50,401 nt of DNA from DAIRUQ01 sp036803245 (GTDB lineage: Bacteria > Chloroflexota > Anaerolineae > UBA1429). Location: positions 1 through 50,401 of the forward strand of contig DAIRUQ010000005.1 of assembly GCA_036803245.1 (NCBI GenBank). The letters run 5' to 3'. The position numbers and the translations under genes are program-made. Below, one piece after another: positions 25,474-33,699 of this stretch. Every line of letters begins with the position of its first letter. The first letter of the stretch is position 1. Below the pieces are notes generated by a model, which saw only the letters and a list, made by a program, of their open reading frames with translations, was not told the DNA's origin and did not search any database.

Positions 25474-26817
25474 CTACCGACTGCCGCCCTCGCGACCTTG
25501 CTCATAGATGGCGCCATACACCTCGCGGTCACGGACAGCGCAGCCCGTCGTTCCTCCGTCGCGCATGATCTGCGTGCAGCGGCTGCAGGCGATGCACACC
25601 TTGCGCCGATCCAGCTCGCCGCGCTCGACCACGTCCCGCGCCCAGTCTGGGTACGCAAAGGCACCGCGCCCCAGACCCACCAGGTCGGCGCCGCCACGCT
25701 CCAAGACCCCCGCCATGACGTTGGCCGCGTATTGCCGCAGCCACGAATAACCCGTGCCCACCACGGGCAATGCAGGGTAGCGCTCCTTGATGCGGCGGGC
25801 CAGTTCCAAGAGGCGCGAGACCCCCTGCAATGGGTGCTCGTCGGGCAGGTAGCCGCCCTCAGTGTTCGCATCATAGGGACGGTTCACATGCGGCGTAAAG
25901 TAGGGGTTTCCTGCCGTGACATTGAGCAACGCCACGCCCGCATCGGCGAGCTGGCCGATCAGCCACAGCGGCTCCTCCAGATCGGGCACCAGCGGATCGT
26001 CGCGGTCGACGCCCCAGCCCCACGGATACGGGTACGCATCAAAGACGTTGAGCCGCACCGCCACATCCAGCTCGGGCAGCTCTTCCCGAATGCGTCGCAC
26101 CGTGTCCAGTAGCAGCCGCGCCCGATTCTCCAACGACCCGCCATAGCGCCCCTCGCGGGTGTGGGCGGCCAGCAGCTCGGACAGGAGATAGCGATGGCAG
26201 GCCTTGATGTCAACCGCGTTGAACCCGCAGCGTTGAGCCCTGCGGGCGGCCTCCAGGTAGGCATCCACCAATCCGTCCAGGTAGCCGTCAGAGACGACGG
26301 GCGCCTCGGGAGACACGCCGACGGTCTCGTCCAAGAGGGGATCGTGCTGCACCAGATAGGGTGCGCGCGCGTTGCCTGGTCGGCTGTACCGCCCCGAGTG
26401 GGTCAGTTGCAGCACCGTGTAGGGCCGAAAAGCATCGCCCAGGGCGTTCCGCGCCGTGGCCAGTGCGTTGTCTAGCATCTCGCCGAGCGCGGCCTCGGTG
26501 TGCGGCGCCATGAGGAGCTGCCGTGGGTTGGCGCGACCCTCAGGAACCACCGCAGTGGCCTCAAACCAGAGCAGCCCACAGCCGCCGCAGGCAAACCGCT
26601 CATAGCGTCGCCGCGTCAACCAATCAGGGCGACCGTCAGCGGTGCCGTCGCAGCCCTCCATGGGATGGACGGCCATGGCATTGGGCGCCGTGCCGCTCCC
26701 GATGGCAACCTGGCGCCCGAGCGCGCTCAGATCGTTGGACAGCGGCAGCGAGACGTCCAGTGCCTCGGCATCGTGAGCTAGTTCGTCGATGTTGCGGTAG
26801 CGAAAGCGTTGATGCAT
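25474..26817 (-). CDS. Old Yellow Enzyme-family NADH:flavin oxidoreductase with C-terminal Fe-S motif
   Basis: A 447-residue FMN TIM-barrel protein of the OYE/2,4-dienoyl-CoA reductase family. Visible are LQLTHSGRYS (flavin/substrate His region), FNAVDIKACHRYLLSELL, the loop REGRYGGSLENRARL, and the C-terminal cluster C-x2-C-x2-C-x11-C in KVCIACSRC and GTTGC. It stops after that cluster, without the FAD/NAD domain of full dienoyl-CoA reductases, so it needs another electron donor or takes NAD(P)H directly at FMN. AAGGAG lies 5 nt before the ATG at 26817. It is the first gene of a two-gene unit with the degenerate hydrolase. It probably reduces an activated C=C bond; the substrate is unknown. 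Confidence 0.88.
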   Translation of the reverse strand: MHQRFRYRNIDELAHDAEALDVSLPLSNDLSALGRQVAIGSGTAPNAMAVHPMEGCDGTADGRPDWLTRRRYERFACGGCGLLWFEATAVVPEGRANPRQLLMAPHTEAALGEMLDNALATARNALGDAFRPYTVLQLTHSGRYSRPGNARAPYLVQHDPLLDETVGVSPEAPVVSDGYLDGLVDAYLEAARRAQRCGFNAVDIKACHRYLLSELLAAHTREGRYGGSLENRARLLLDTVRRIREELPELDVAVRLNVFDAYPYPWGWGVDRDDPLVPDLEEPLWLIGQLADAGVALLNVTAGNPYFTPHVNRPYDANTEGGYLPDEHPLQGVSRLLELARRIKERYPALPVVGTGYSWLRQYAANVMAGVLERGGADLVGLGRGAFAYPDWARDVVERGELDRRKVCIACSRCTQIMRDGGTTGCAVRDREVYGAIYEQGREGGSR

Positions 26818-26839
26818 CAGGGCTCCTTTGAGTCGTCCG

Positions 26840-26868
26840 ACGTTAGCACGCGCCGTCGCCTCTGTCAA
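26840..26868 (-). promoter_or_regulatory. Probable promoter for the flavoprotein-hydrolase pair
   Basis: Minus strand: TTGACA (26868-26863), 17 bp, TAACGT (26845-26840) preceded by TGC. Its -35 forms an inverted repeat with TTGACA on the plus strand at 26877-26882. Confidence 0.45.
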
Positions 26869-26876
26869 CAGCCGAT

Positions 26877-26905
26877 TTGACAGCGCCCCCTCGCCGTGAC
26901 ATGCT
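26877..26905 (+). promoter_or_regulatory. Possible divergent promoter for the glycosyltransferase cluster
   Basis: Perfect TTGACA followed at 17 bp by CATGCT with TGA before it. The -10 is poor, so this needs transcript mapping. Confidence 0.3.
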
Positions 26906-26933
26906 GGCCCAGCCAACGCAGTGGGAGGATGCC

Positions 26934-27980
26934 ATGTCGTCTCGTCCATCGCTCAGCACTATCGCCCCCCAGACTGGGGTGGTGATTCCAGCCTACTTTT
27001 CCAGCAAGCCGTCCGACGATACCATCCGCGACCTGCTCTGGCTCACCCTCAAGGACACGCCTCACTTTGTGGCGCCGAGCCGCACCTGGGTAGTCGTCGA
27101 TGGCGATCCTCGCACCGCAGCGCTGGCCGCTGAGACGAACGCTCGCTTTGAGGAGACCTACGGCCAGCCCTTTGCTCTGCACGTGCTCGCCCGCAATGGG
27201 GGCAAGCTCTGGGCGTTGCGCGAGGGCCTGGCGCGGCTGCTGGCGCAGGGCAACGACGTCCGCTATGCGATCATCCGCGACGGCGACGGCGACCATCTGC
27301 CCGCTCACATTCCTGCTCTGGTCGCGGCGGCCGACGCCCTGGAGCGATTCTATGGCCACAAGCGCCTGATCGTCATCGGCGCCCGCGCCAGTCGCCACCA
27401 CCCCATGGGATGGATGCGCGGTGAGCTGGAGACGCTGCTGGATCACGTCACCTTGGATGCCGTCTGCTATGCGCTCGCGCGGGAGGGGCGAGCCCCCGAC
27501 CTACAGCATTGCCGCGGCGCCAACCCGCCCGACCTAAGCAGCGGCTACAAGCTCTACGGCCGCGTCGCCGCCCAGCAGCTCGTCTCCGACGAGCCCGTGC
27601 TCGCCACCCTCTCTCCTTCGGACTATTGGCACTATGGTCCCGAGACCTGTACCATCGTCGAGGCGCTCCTGCGCGACACGGTGGTGGCCCAGACCACCCG
27701 CCTCACCTGGGAGGCCCAGCCGACCACCTCCTTTGGCGAGTTCGGTCAGCTCGATCTCTATGGCGAGTTGCTGCTGTGGGTCTATGCGCGGCTAGAGATC
27801 CCGCTCCAGGCTGCCGCTCGCATGTTCGATCGGCGGGCGACGCCGCTCCAACTACGCACCATGCCCGAGGGCCGACAAGCGCTCAACAGCCTGCGTACGC
27901 GTGTGCTCCAGGCTGTCTCTGCCCGCACGAGCCAAGACCCGATCGCAGCGGCGGGACATGACGTCCTGTCGTTCCTCTAG
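26934..27980 (+). CDS. GT-A-like glycosyltransferase or nucleotidyl-sugar-binding protein
   Basis: A 348-residue soluble protein. The start TGVVIPAYFSSKPSDDTI, the strand TWVVVDGDP, NGGKLWALREGLARLL and the acidic DGDGD (116-120) match the layout of GT-A-fold glycosyltransferases, where the DxD binds metal and nucleotide sugar. The rest is not like any family I can name. GGGAGG lies 5 nt before the ATG at 26934. It is followed after 16 bp by a GT39-like membrane enzyme, so it may make or transfer the lipid-linked sugar used there. Confidence 0.7.
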   Translation: MSSRPSLSTIAPQTGVVIPAYFSSKPSDDTIRDLLWLTLKDTPHFVAPSRTWVVVDGDPRTAALAAETNARFEETYGQPFALHVLARNGGKLWALREGLARLLAQGNDVRYAIIRDGDGDHLPAHIPALVAAADALERFYGHKRLIVIGARASRHHPMGWMRGELETLLDHVTLDAVCYALAREGRAPDLQHCRGANPPDLSSGYKLYGRVAAQQLVSDEPVLATLSPSDYWHYGPETCTIVEALLRDTVVAQTTRLTWEAQPTTSFGEFGQLDLYGELLLWVYARLEIPLQAAARMFDRRATPLQLRTMPEGRQALNSLRTRVLQAVSARTSQDPIAAAGHDVLSFL

Positions 27981-27996
27981 CAAAGGCGTCACCAGC

Positions 27997-30012
27997 ATGT
28001 CCTCGAGCAGCCCCCACCTCATCAGTGCCGCGCGCCAGCGCCTGCTGGTGACGGTACTGCTGGTGGTCATCACCCTGGTGGGAGCGGGGCTGCGCTTTTA
28101 TCAGCTCGGCGAGCTACCGCCAGGGATCTACCGCGACGAGGCCTACAATGGCCTGGACGCCCTCCGTGTGCTAGAGGGCCACACGCCGCTCTATTTCCAG
28201 GATAACAACGGACGCGAGCCCCTCTTTATCTACCTCTTGGCGCTGCCAATCGCTCTGCTCGGCGCCACGCCCTTGGCCCTGCGCCTCGTCTCGGCCATCG
28301 CGGGCACGCTGACCGTTCCCGCGGTGTACTGGCTCGCGCGAGAGCTCTCGGACCCCGCCGAGGCGCTCCTGACGGCGTTCCTGTGCGCCGTCACGGTCTG
28401 GAGCGTCAACCTGAGTCGCTTCGCGTTTCGCGCCGTCGTCATGGTACCCGTACTGACGGCGATGCTAGCCTTGTGGCTCAGGGCCGATCGGCTGCGATCG
28501 CCGCGGCTCGCGCTCCTCTCTGGCGCGGCCTACGGCCTCTCCTGGTACACCTACCTCCCAGCCCGCATGGCCGTGGTCGCCCTGGGCCTGGTGTGGCTGG
28601 TTCGGTGGCTACGCGGCCAGCCCTGGTGGAGGGGCTGGCTGCTATTCGGGGCGGGCGCGCTGGTCGTCGCCGCGCCGCTCTTGGGCTATATGCTCACCCA
28701 TTGGGAGACGACGATCGGGCGCGCTGGCCAAGTGAGCGTGTTCAACCCTGCCATCCACGGCGGCAGCGCCCTAGGCATGCTGGCCCAGAACACGTGGCGC
28801 ACAGCGCTCTCTTGGTTCTGGCGGGGCGATTTCATCCCGCGCCACAATATCCCCCTACGGCCCGTGTTCCAGCCGCTGATCGCTGCCGCCTTTGCGCTGG
28901 GCGCCTATCTGGCATGTCACAGGCCCCGCCTGCAACGCGGATGGGGGTTGGTACTGGTCTTTCTGGGGGTCATGTGCCTGCCGACCATCCTAGCCGAGGG
29001 CGCGCCGCACTTTTTGCGGGCGACAGGCGTCCTGCCTGTGCTGTACCTGTTGCCCGCCCTCGGAGCCGCGCACGCAGCGCGCTGGGTGGGGACGCGCATC
29101 GGTCCAGCCAGGGCCTGGGCGATGGTCGCCGTGTTCTTGGTGGCCCATGGTGTGGCCGGCATGCATGCGTACCATCAGCACCTCCACAGCCAGGATCTCT
29201 ATTACAGCACCGAGGCAGGAGCCACCGCCCTGGCCAGCGATCTGAATGGATTTCTGGGAACACCCTCGGCCAAACGATCGTCCGAGAGGCAAGACGTGTC
29301 CCAGGCAGAGACCAGGCAGGCCTACATCGTGTCGCGGCTATGGGAGAACTGGCCCTCCGTGCGTTACCTGTGCCATGGCCAGGCTGGCCTCTCCCTGCTG
29401 ACAGAGGGGACCATCGCCGATGCCGATCGGGTCATGGTGGCCGCCTGGCCCTATGAGGACTTGGCTGCGGTGCGCGCGGCCCTGCCAGCCGACCGACTAA
29501 TCAGCGCGCGCGAGGGTGCCTGGGAACGCGGCGACCTAGAGACCGAATCGCGGTTGCTCTATGTCGCCTTTGAGGCGATCGACCCTGAGGAGGCGCCGAG
29601 CAACGCAGGGCAGACCTTTGAGCGCGGCATCACCCTGGTTGGGTACGCGAGTCAGCGTCTGCCCGCAGGCGCCATCGAGGTCACGCTCTACTGGCAGGCC
29701 GCCCAGGCCGTCGACGTCAACTATACGGCCTTTGTCCACCTGCTTGACGGAGACACGCGAATCGGGCAACATGATGGCCCCGTGGCATCGGGCTACTACC
29801 CGACGGACGTCTGGAGGCCTGGCGACCTCGTGGCTGACCGGCATCTGATCGACCAAGTACCCGCCGGGCACGGCCCGCTGCAGGTCGTAATAGGTCTCTA
29901 TGACTATCGCACCATGGAGCGGCTTGACATCGTGGCTGACGACGGCCGCCCATCAGAGATCAATCAGGTGGTGCTGCCCCTTGAGCCCCCAGAGATGACA
30001 ACAAAGGAGTAG
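27997..30012 (+). CDS. GT39/ArnT-like membrane glycosyltransferase with C-terminal extracytoplasmic domain
   Basis: A 671-residue integral membrane protein with about 10-12 hydrophobic segments. The first outer loop has LPPGIYRDEAYN with the acidic pair Asp47-Glu48, the catalytic site of PMT/ArnT-type GT-C enzymes, then a loop DNNGREPLFIYL typical of the family. These enzymes move a sugar from a lipid-phosphate carrier to protein or glycan outside the membrane. After the last membrane segment, from about residue 460, there is an extracytoplasmic part ending in a beta-sandwich with VTLYWQAAQAVDVNYTAFV and GYYPTDVWRPGDLV, which recurs in two neighbours. The ATG is at 27997 with a weak AAAGG site. 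Confidence 0.88.
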   Translation: MSSSSPHLISAARQRLLVTVLLVVITLVGAGLRFYQLGELPPGIYRDEAYNGLDALRVLEGHTPLYFQDNNGREPLFIYLLALPIALLGATPLALRLVSAIAGTLTVPAVYWLARELSDPAEALLTAFLCAVTVWSVNLSRFAFRAVVMVPVLTAMLALWLRADRLRSPRLALLSGAAYGLSWYTYLPARMAVVALGLVWLVRWLRGQPWWRGWLLFGAGALVVAAPLLGYMLTHWETTIGRAGQVSVFNPAIHGGSALGMLAQNTWRTALSWFWRGDFIPRHNIPLRPVFQPLIAAAFALGAYLACHRPRLQRGWGLVLVFLGVMCLPTILAEGAPHFLRATGVLPVLYLLPALGAAHAARWVGTRIGPARAWAMVAVFLVAHGVAGMHAYHQHLHSQDLYYSTEAGATALASDLNGFLGTPSAKRSSERQDVSQAETRQAYIVSRLWENWPSVRYLCHGQAGLSLLTEGTIADADRVMVAAWPYEDLAAVRAALPADRLISAREGAWERGDLETESRLLYVAFEAIDPEEAPSNAGQTFERGITLVGYASQRLPAGAIEVTLYWQAAQAVDVNYTAFVHLLDGDTRIGQHDGPVASGYYPTDVWRPGDLVADRHLIDQVPAGHGPLQVVIGLYDYRTMERLDIVADDGRPSEINQVVLPLEPPEMTTKE

Positions 30013-30014
30013 GA

Positions 30015-31316
30015 ATGATGCGTGTTCGCCCTCGGTTCTCGCTCGTGCCGCTGTTGCTTGCGGCGGCGATCTGCCTGGCACTCACCCCCGTCGTCTTGGC
30101 TGAATGCCCCGGTACGCCACTGCTCAATGCCAATTTCGAGGACGGCTTTAGCGATAGGGGCAGCGGCGAGGTTCAGGTGGCCAATGGCTGGACTCCCTGG
30201 TTTCAGGATGGCCCCAACCAGGACCAAGGGCTGAACCATCGCCCCGAGTGGAAAGCCGAGAACGCCCAGTGGCACGGCACTCGCCGCATCAAAGAGGGTA
30301 CCTGGGCCCAAAAGTGGGGCAAGGTCTACTCTACCCACCGCGCCGGCGTCTATCAGCAGGTGAATGTGCCGGCAGGCAGCCAAATCACATTGACCGCCTG
30401 GGCCCAGGCCTGGAGCTCGACCGAGGACGATGCCGGTGTCAGCAAGGGCGGCGGCTATGCCCTGATGGTGGGCATCGATCCCACCGGCGGCACTGACTGG
30501 GGCTCGGGCAACATTGTCTGGTCAGAGGCCAACCGTACCCTTGACCAGTGGGTCCAGCTCAGCGTGAGCGCCCGAGCGCAGGGCGGCACCGTCACCGTCT
30601 ACCTGCGGGGCGAGGCCGAGTGGCCCGTCAAGCACAACGATTCCTACTGGGACGACGCGTGCCTGACCTATACGGCGCCGACAGCCGTGCCAACCAGCAC
30701 GCCACGCCCGACCAACACGCCCGAGCCAACGGTCGAGCCCACCGAGGAGCCTACACCCGAGGCCACCGCCGAGCCGACGCCCGAGACGACGGCCGAGAAC
30801 GAGGCAACGCCCACCGAGGCGCCAGCCACGCTGCTCATCAGCGCCTATGAGGACCTGGACGGTGACCGCAAGCGCGGCCAGAACGAGCCCATGATCGCCG
30901 GTGTGGTAGTCGAGATCGCCAGCGAGGACGGCGAACCGATGCTAACGTACACCACCGACGGTGTGTCCGAGCCGCATCTCTTTGATGTGCCGCCGGGGCT
31001 GTACCAGATCTCCACCCAGGATACGCCTGGGTTCGAGTCCACCTCGCCCGACGCCTGGGCCGTGCGCGTGGTCAGCGGCGAGGAGCTGCAGGTGACCTTT
31101 GGCAAGCGCGCCCTGCCCACCGCCACGCCGACCGAGGCAATCGAGCCAACCGCCGAGCCTGCGCCAACCGAGGAGCTGGCGCCCACCGCCACGCCGGTGT
31201 CGACCGCGCCCGCCAAGACCGGCGGCTTTTCGCTGGCCAGCATCAGCGGCATCCTGCTGGCGGTGTTGGCACTGCTTCTGCCCGTGGGGTTGCGCTACTT
31301 TCGGTCACGGGTCTAG
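30015..31316 (+). CDS. Secreted, C-terminally anchored surface protein with CBM-like and SdrD-B-like domains
   Basis: A 433-residue precursor. Residues 1-29 form a signal peptide ending near VVLA. Residues about 31-220 look like a jelly-roll carbohydrate-binding or Galactose-binding-like module (NANFEDGF at its start, YWDDACLTY at its end). A Pro/Thr/Glu linker of about 50 residues follows, then an SdrD-B-like domain with YEDLDGDRKRGQNEP, a second Pro/Thr linker, and a C-terminal membrane segment followed by RYFRSRV. Such linkers are common O-glycosylation sites. It sits between GT39-like and PTPS-related glycosyltransferase genes, 2 bp after the first, so it may be their protein substrate. 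AAGGAG precedes the ATG. Confidence 0.85.
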   Translation: MMRVRPRFSLVPLLLAAAICLALTPVVLAECPGTPLLNANFEDGFSDRGSGEVQVANGWTPWFQDGPNQDQGLNHRPEWKAENAQWHGTRRIKEGTWAQKWGKVYSTHRAGVYQQVNVPAGSQITLTAWAQAWSSTEDDAGVSKGGGYALMVGIDPTGGTDWGSGNIVWSEANRTLDQWVQLSVSARAQGGTVTVYLRGEAEWPVKHNDSYWDDACLTYTAPTAVPTSTPRPTNTPEPTVEPTEEPTPEATAEPTPETTAENEATPTEAPATLLISAYEDLDGDRKRGQNEPMIAGVVVEIASEDGEPMLTYTTDGVSEPHLFDVPPGLYQISTQDTPGFESTSPDAWAVRVVSGEELQVTFGKRALPTATPTEAIEPTAEPAPTEELAPTATPVSTAPAKTGGFSLASISGILLAVLALLLPVGLRYFRSRV

Positions 31317-31334
31317 GCCAAACGTACAGGCAGG

Positions 31335-33699
31335 ATGGACCAACCCCGATCCGCAGTTAGCCCGGCCAGGACCGAACGCTATGGCGTCGTCCTGGCCCTA
31401 CTGCTGGGCGCGGCGGCAGCAGTCCCGCTGTTCGCCGGCCCCGGCATGGTGCTCACGCGCGCCGGTGGCGACTCGCCCTTTTTGCTGATCCGCGTCCAGC
31501 AACTAGCGGCCAACCTCCGGTCCGGCGTGCTCTTGGCTCGGTGGATGCCCCAGGGCGCCTATGGCCTCGGCTACCCGTTCTATGACTTTTACGGCTCCCT
31601 GCCCTACTATGTCGCGGCACTGCTGCACTGGGCCGGCTGCGACCTGGTGCTCAGCATCCAGGCCACGCAGGCGCTAGGGTTCTTGCTGGCTAGCCTCGGG
31701 GCCTATGCCCTGGCCCGCAGCCTATCGGCGTCGCCATTGGCGGCGGCTGCCGTTGCGGCGGCCTACACCTTTGCCCCCTATCACCTGGCCAATGTCTATG
31801 TGCGGGGCGATGCCCTGTCCGAGTTCACGGCCATGGCACTCTATCCCCTGGTGCTCACTAGCATCCAGGCCCTCAGCCGCCGGCAGAGTCCGGGCCGCGT
31901 CATGGCCCTGGGCGTGAGCTTTGCCGCCTTGATCCTCACTCACAATGTCTCCGCCCTGCTGTTCGCCCCCTTGGCCGTGGCCTGGTTGCTGGCAGCTATC
32001 TTGGCCGCGCCATCGGAGAGCCGACGATCGCTCCTAACGGCGGGAGTCGCCGGCCTCGCTCTCGGCCTGCTACTCTCAGCCTGGTTCTGGGCGCCGGCTC
32101 TTCGCGAACAGGTGCTGGTTCAGCTCCAAGACCAGACCACGGGCTACCTGCATTATGCCGGTCACCTGCTGCGTGACGGTCTGGTGCAGACCAGCATGGC
32201 CCACGCCTATTCCCTAACGGCACAGACGCATCCCTTCCGGATGGGAGCGGTTCAGGCCGGCCTCGGCCTGGCAGCGCTCGCCGCGTTCGTAGTGCGCGCC
32301 ACACGGCAGCGACGCGTCTCCCCCCTGCTGGCCCTCTGCGCCCTCGCGGCGCTGGCCTACACCCTGATGATGCTCCCCCTTTCCGCACCGCTGTGGGAGC
32401 ACTTGCCTCTCATTGCCATGGCCCAGTTCCCTTGGCGAATGCTCAGCATCCAAGCCCTGCTCGTCGCGCTTCTCGCCGTTGAGCTGCTGCCGGGATCCCA
32501 GACTGCGTCCTCTTGGATAGCCGCGGCCCTCGTGATCGGGCTCGTGGCCTACGGCGGCATGGGGGCGCTGTCGGTGGATCGGGTCGNNNNNNNNNNNNNN
32601 NNNNNNNNNNNNNNNNNNNNNNNNNNNNNNNNNNNNNNNNNNNNNNNNNNNNNNNNNNNNNNNNNNNNNNNNNNNNNNNNNNNNNNTGACCTTTCACCGC
32701 ACGCCGGTTAGGCGCTATAGCCTGGCCGCGTCGTTGGGAGCGCTGGTCATCGCTACGGGGCTGGCGGCGCTATCGCTGCGGGCCAGCCGCCGTGCACGCA
32801 GGTGCCTGGTCGTAGCCGTGCTGGTCGGGCTCGCCACCACGGCCGGCCTAGTTGGCGTCAGCCAAGCGTCCGAGCAGCAGGCGGGCGGACCGGTGATCGC
32901 CGATTTCGACCGCTGCCCCCTATTCCACGCAGAGCCCGGCGGCGTCGTCTGGGGAGATGCCCGCCTCTTGGCCTATGCCGTAGAACCCACCGTCGCCGCG
33001 CCCGGCGAGGTCATCAGTCTGTCGCTGCAGTGGGAAGGGCGCGCGGCCGCGAGCGTGCGCGCCCAGCTGATGGGGCTGACCGGGCACCTACTGCCTCCGG
33101 CGCCAGTCTGGACAGAGGCCACGTCGCCCATCAGCCAGTCTGCCACGGAACTGGTGCTGGAGCTGCCGGCATCGATCGCCCCAGGGCTCTATGGCATCTA
33201 CCTGGACGTGCTCGATGGCAATGAGGTGTTGGTACCAGCAACCTCCAGTGGCCAGACTATGGGCCGCGTGATGCTGCTGCCGGTGCGGGTTACGTCCCGT
33301 GGCGCGCAGGAACCGCCAGCCACACCGCTGGGTCAGTTTGGCCCGCCCGACAGCCCGCCAGTCATCGCGCTGGAGGCGGTCCGGAGCCATCTCGCCGGAG
33401 ACGAGCTGCTGCGCCTGGAGCTCGACTGGTACGCGCTGGCGCAAGCGCCACGCAACTACTGGATGTCGGTGCGCCTGCAGGACGCTGACGGCGCCACCCT
33501 GGTCTCGCGCGATATCCCGCCGTTGCTCGGGGGCTATCCGACCAGCTTGTGGCGGCCGGGCGAGCGCATCCAGGACCAGGTGCTGCTCTCGCTGCCCGAG
33601 GGCGGAGCCGACGGTCTAGCGACCATAGAGGTGGTGCTCTATGACCGCTCCACCCTGGCCAGCATCGGCTCCGTCACCACCCCACTCCTGCCGCGCTAG
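31335..33699 (+). CDS. PTPS-related (COG5617-type) multi-membrane GT-C protein, interrupted by scaffold gap
   Basis: Before the gap are 417 residues with about 10 membrane segments, including GDSPFLLIRVQQL, GYPFYDFYGSLPYYVAALLHW and YVRGDALSEFTAMALYPLV, which are hallmarks of the PF10131 PTPS_related family of polytopic GT-C-like proteins. After 100 N the frame is open from 32689 (TFHRTPVRRYSL, two membrane segments) and ends in an extracytoplasmic beta-sandwich containing LELDWYALAQAPRNYWM and GYPTSLWRPGERIQDQVLL. The two parts very likely belong to one gene, but the gap size and frame are unknown. The stop overlaps the opposing gene's stop in the palindrome CTAG. Confidence 0.78.
32587..32686. 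other. Scaffold gap, 100 N, inside the PTPS-related gene
   Basis: Exactly 100 N. The flanks share no sequence, so unlike the gap at 13310 real sequence of unknown length is missing. Confidence 0.9.

Noticed and set aside
30660..30820. Tandem DNA repeat in the secreted protein gene
   Set aside because: The pattern is the codon bias of a Pro/Thr/Glu linker; there is no exact repeat unit. The same holds at 46600-46720 and 31110-31200.
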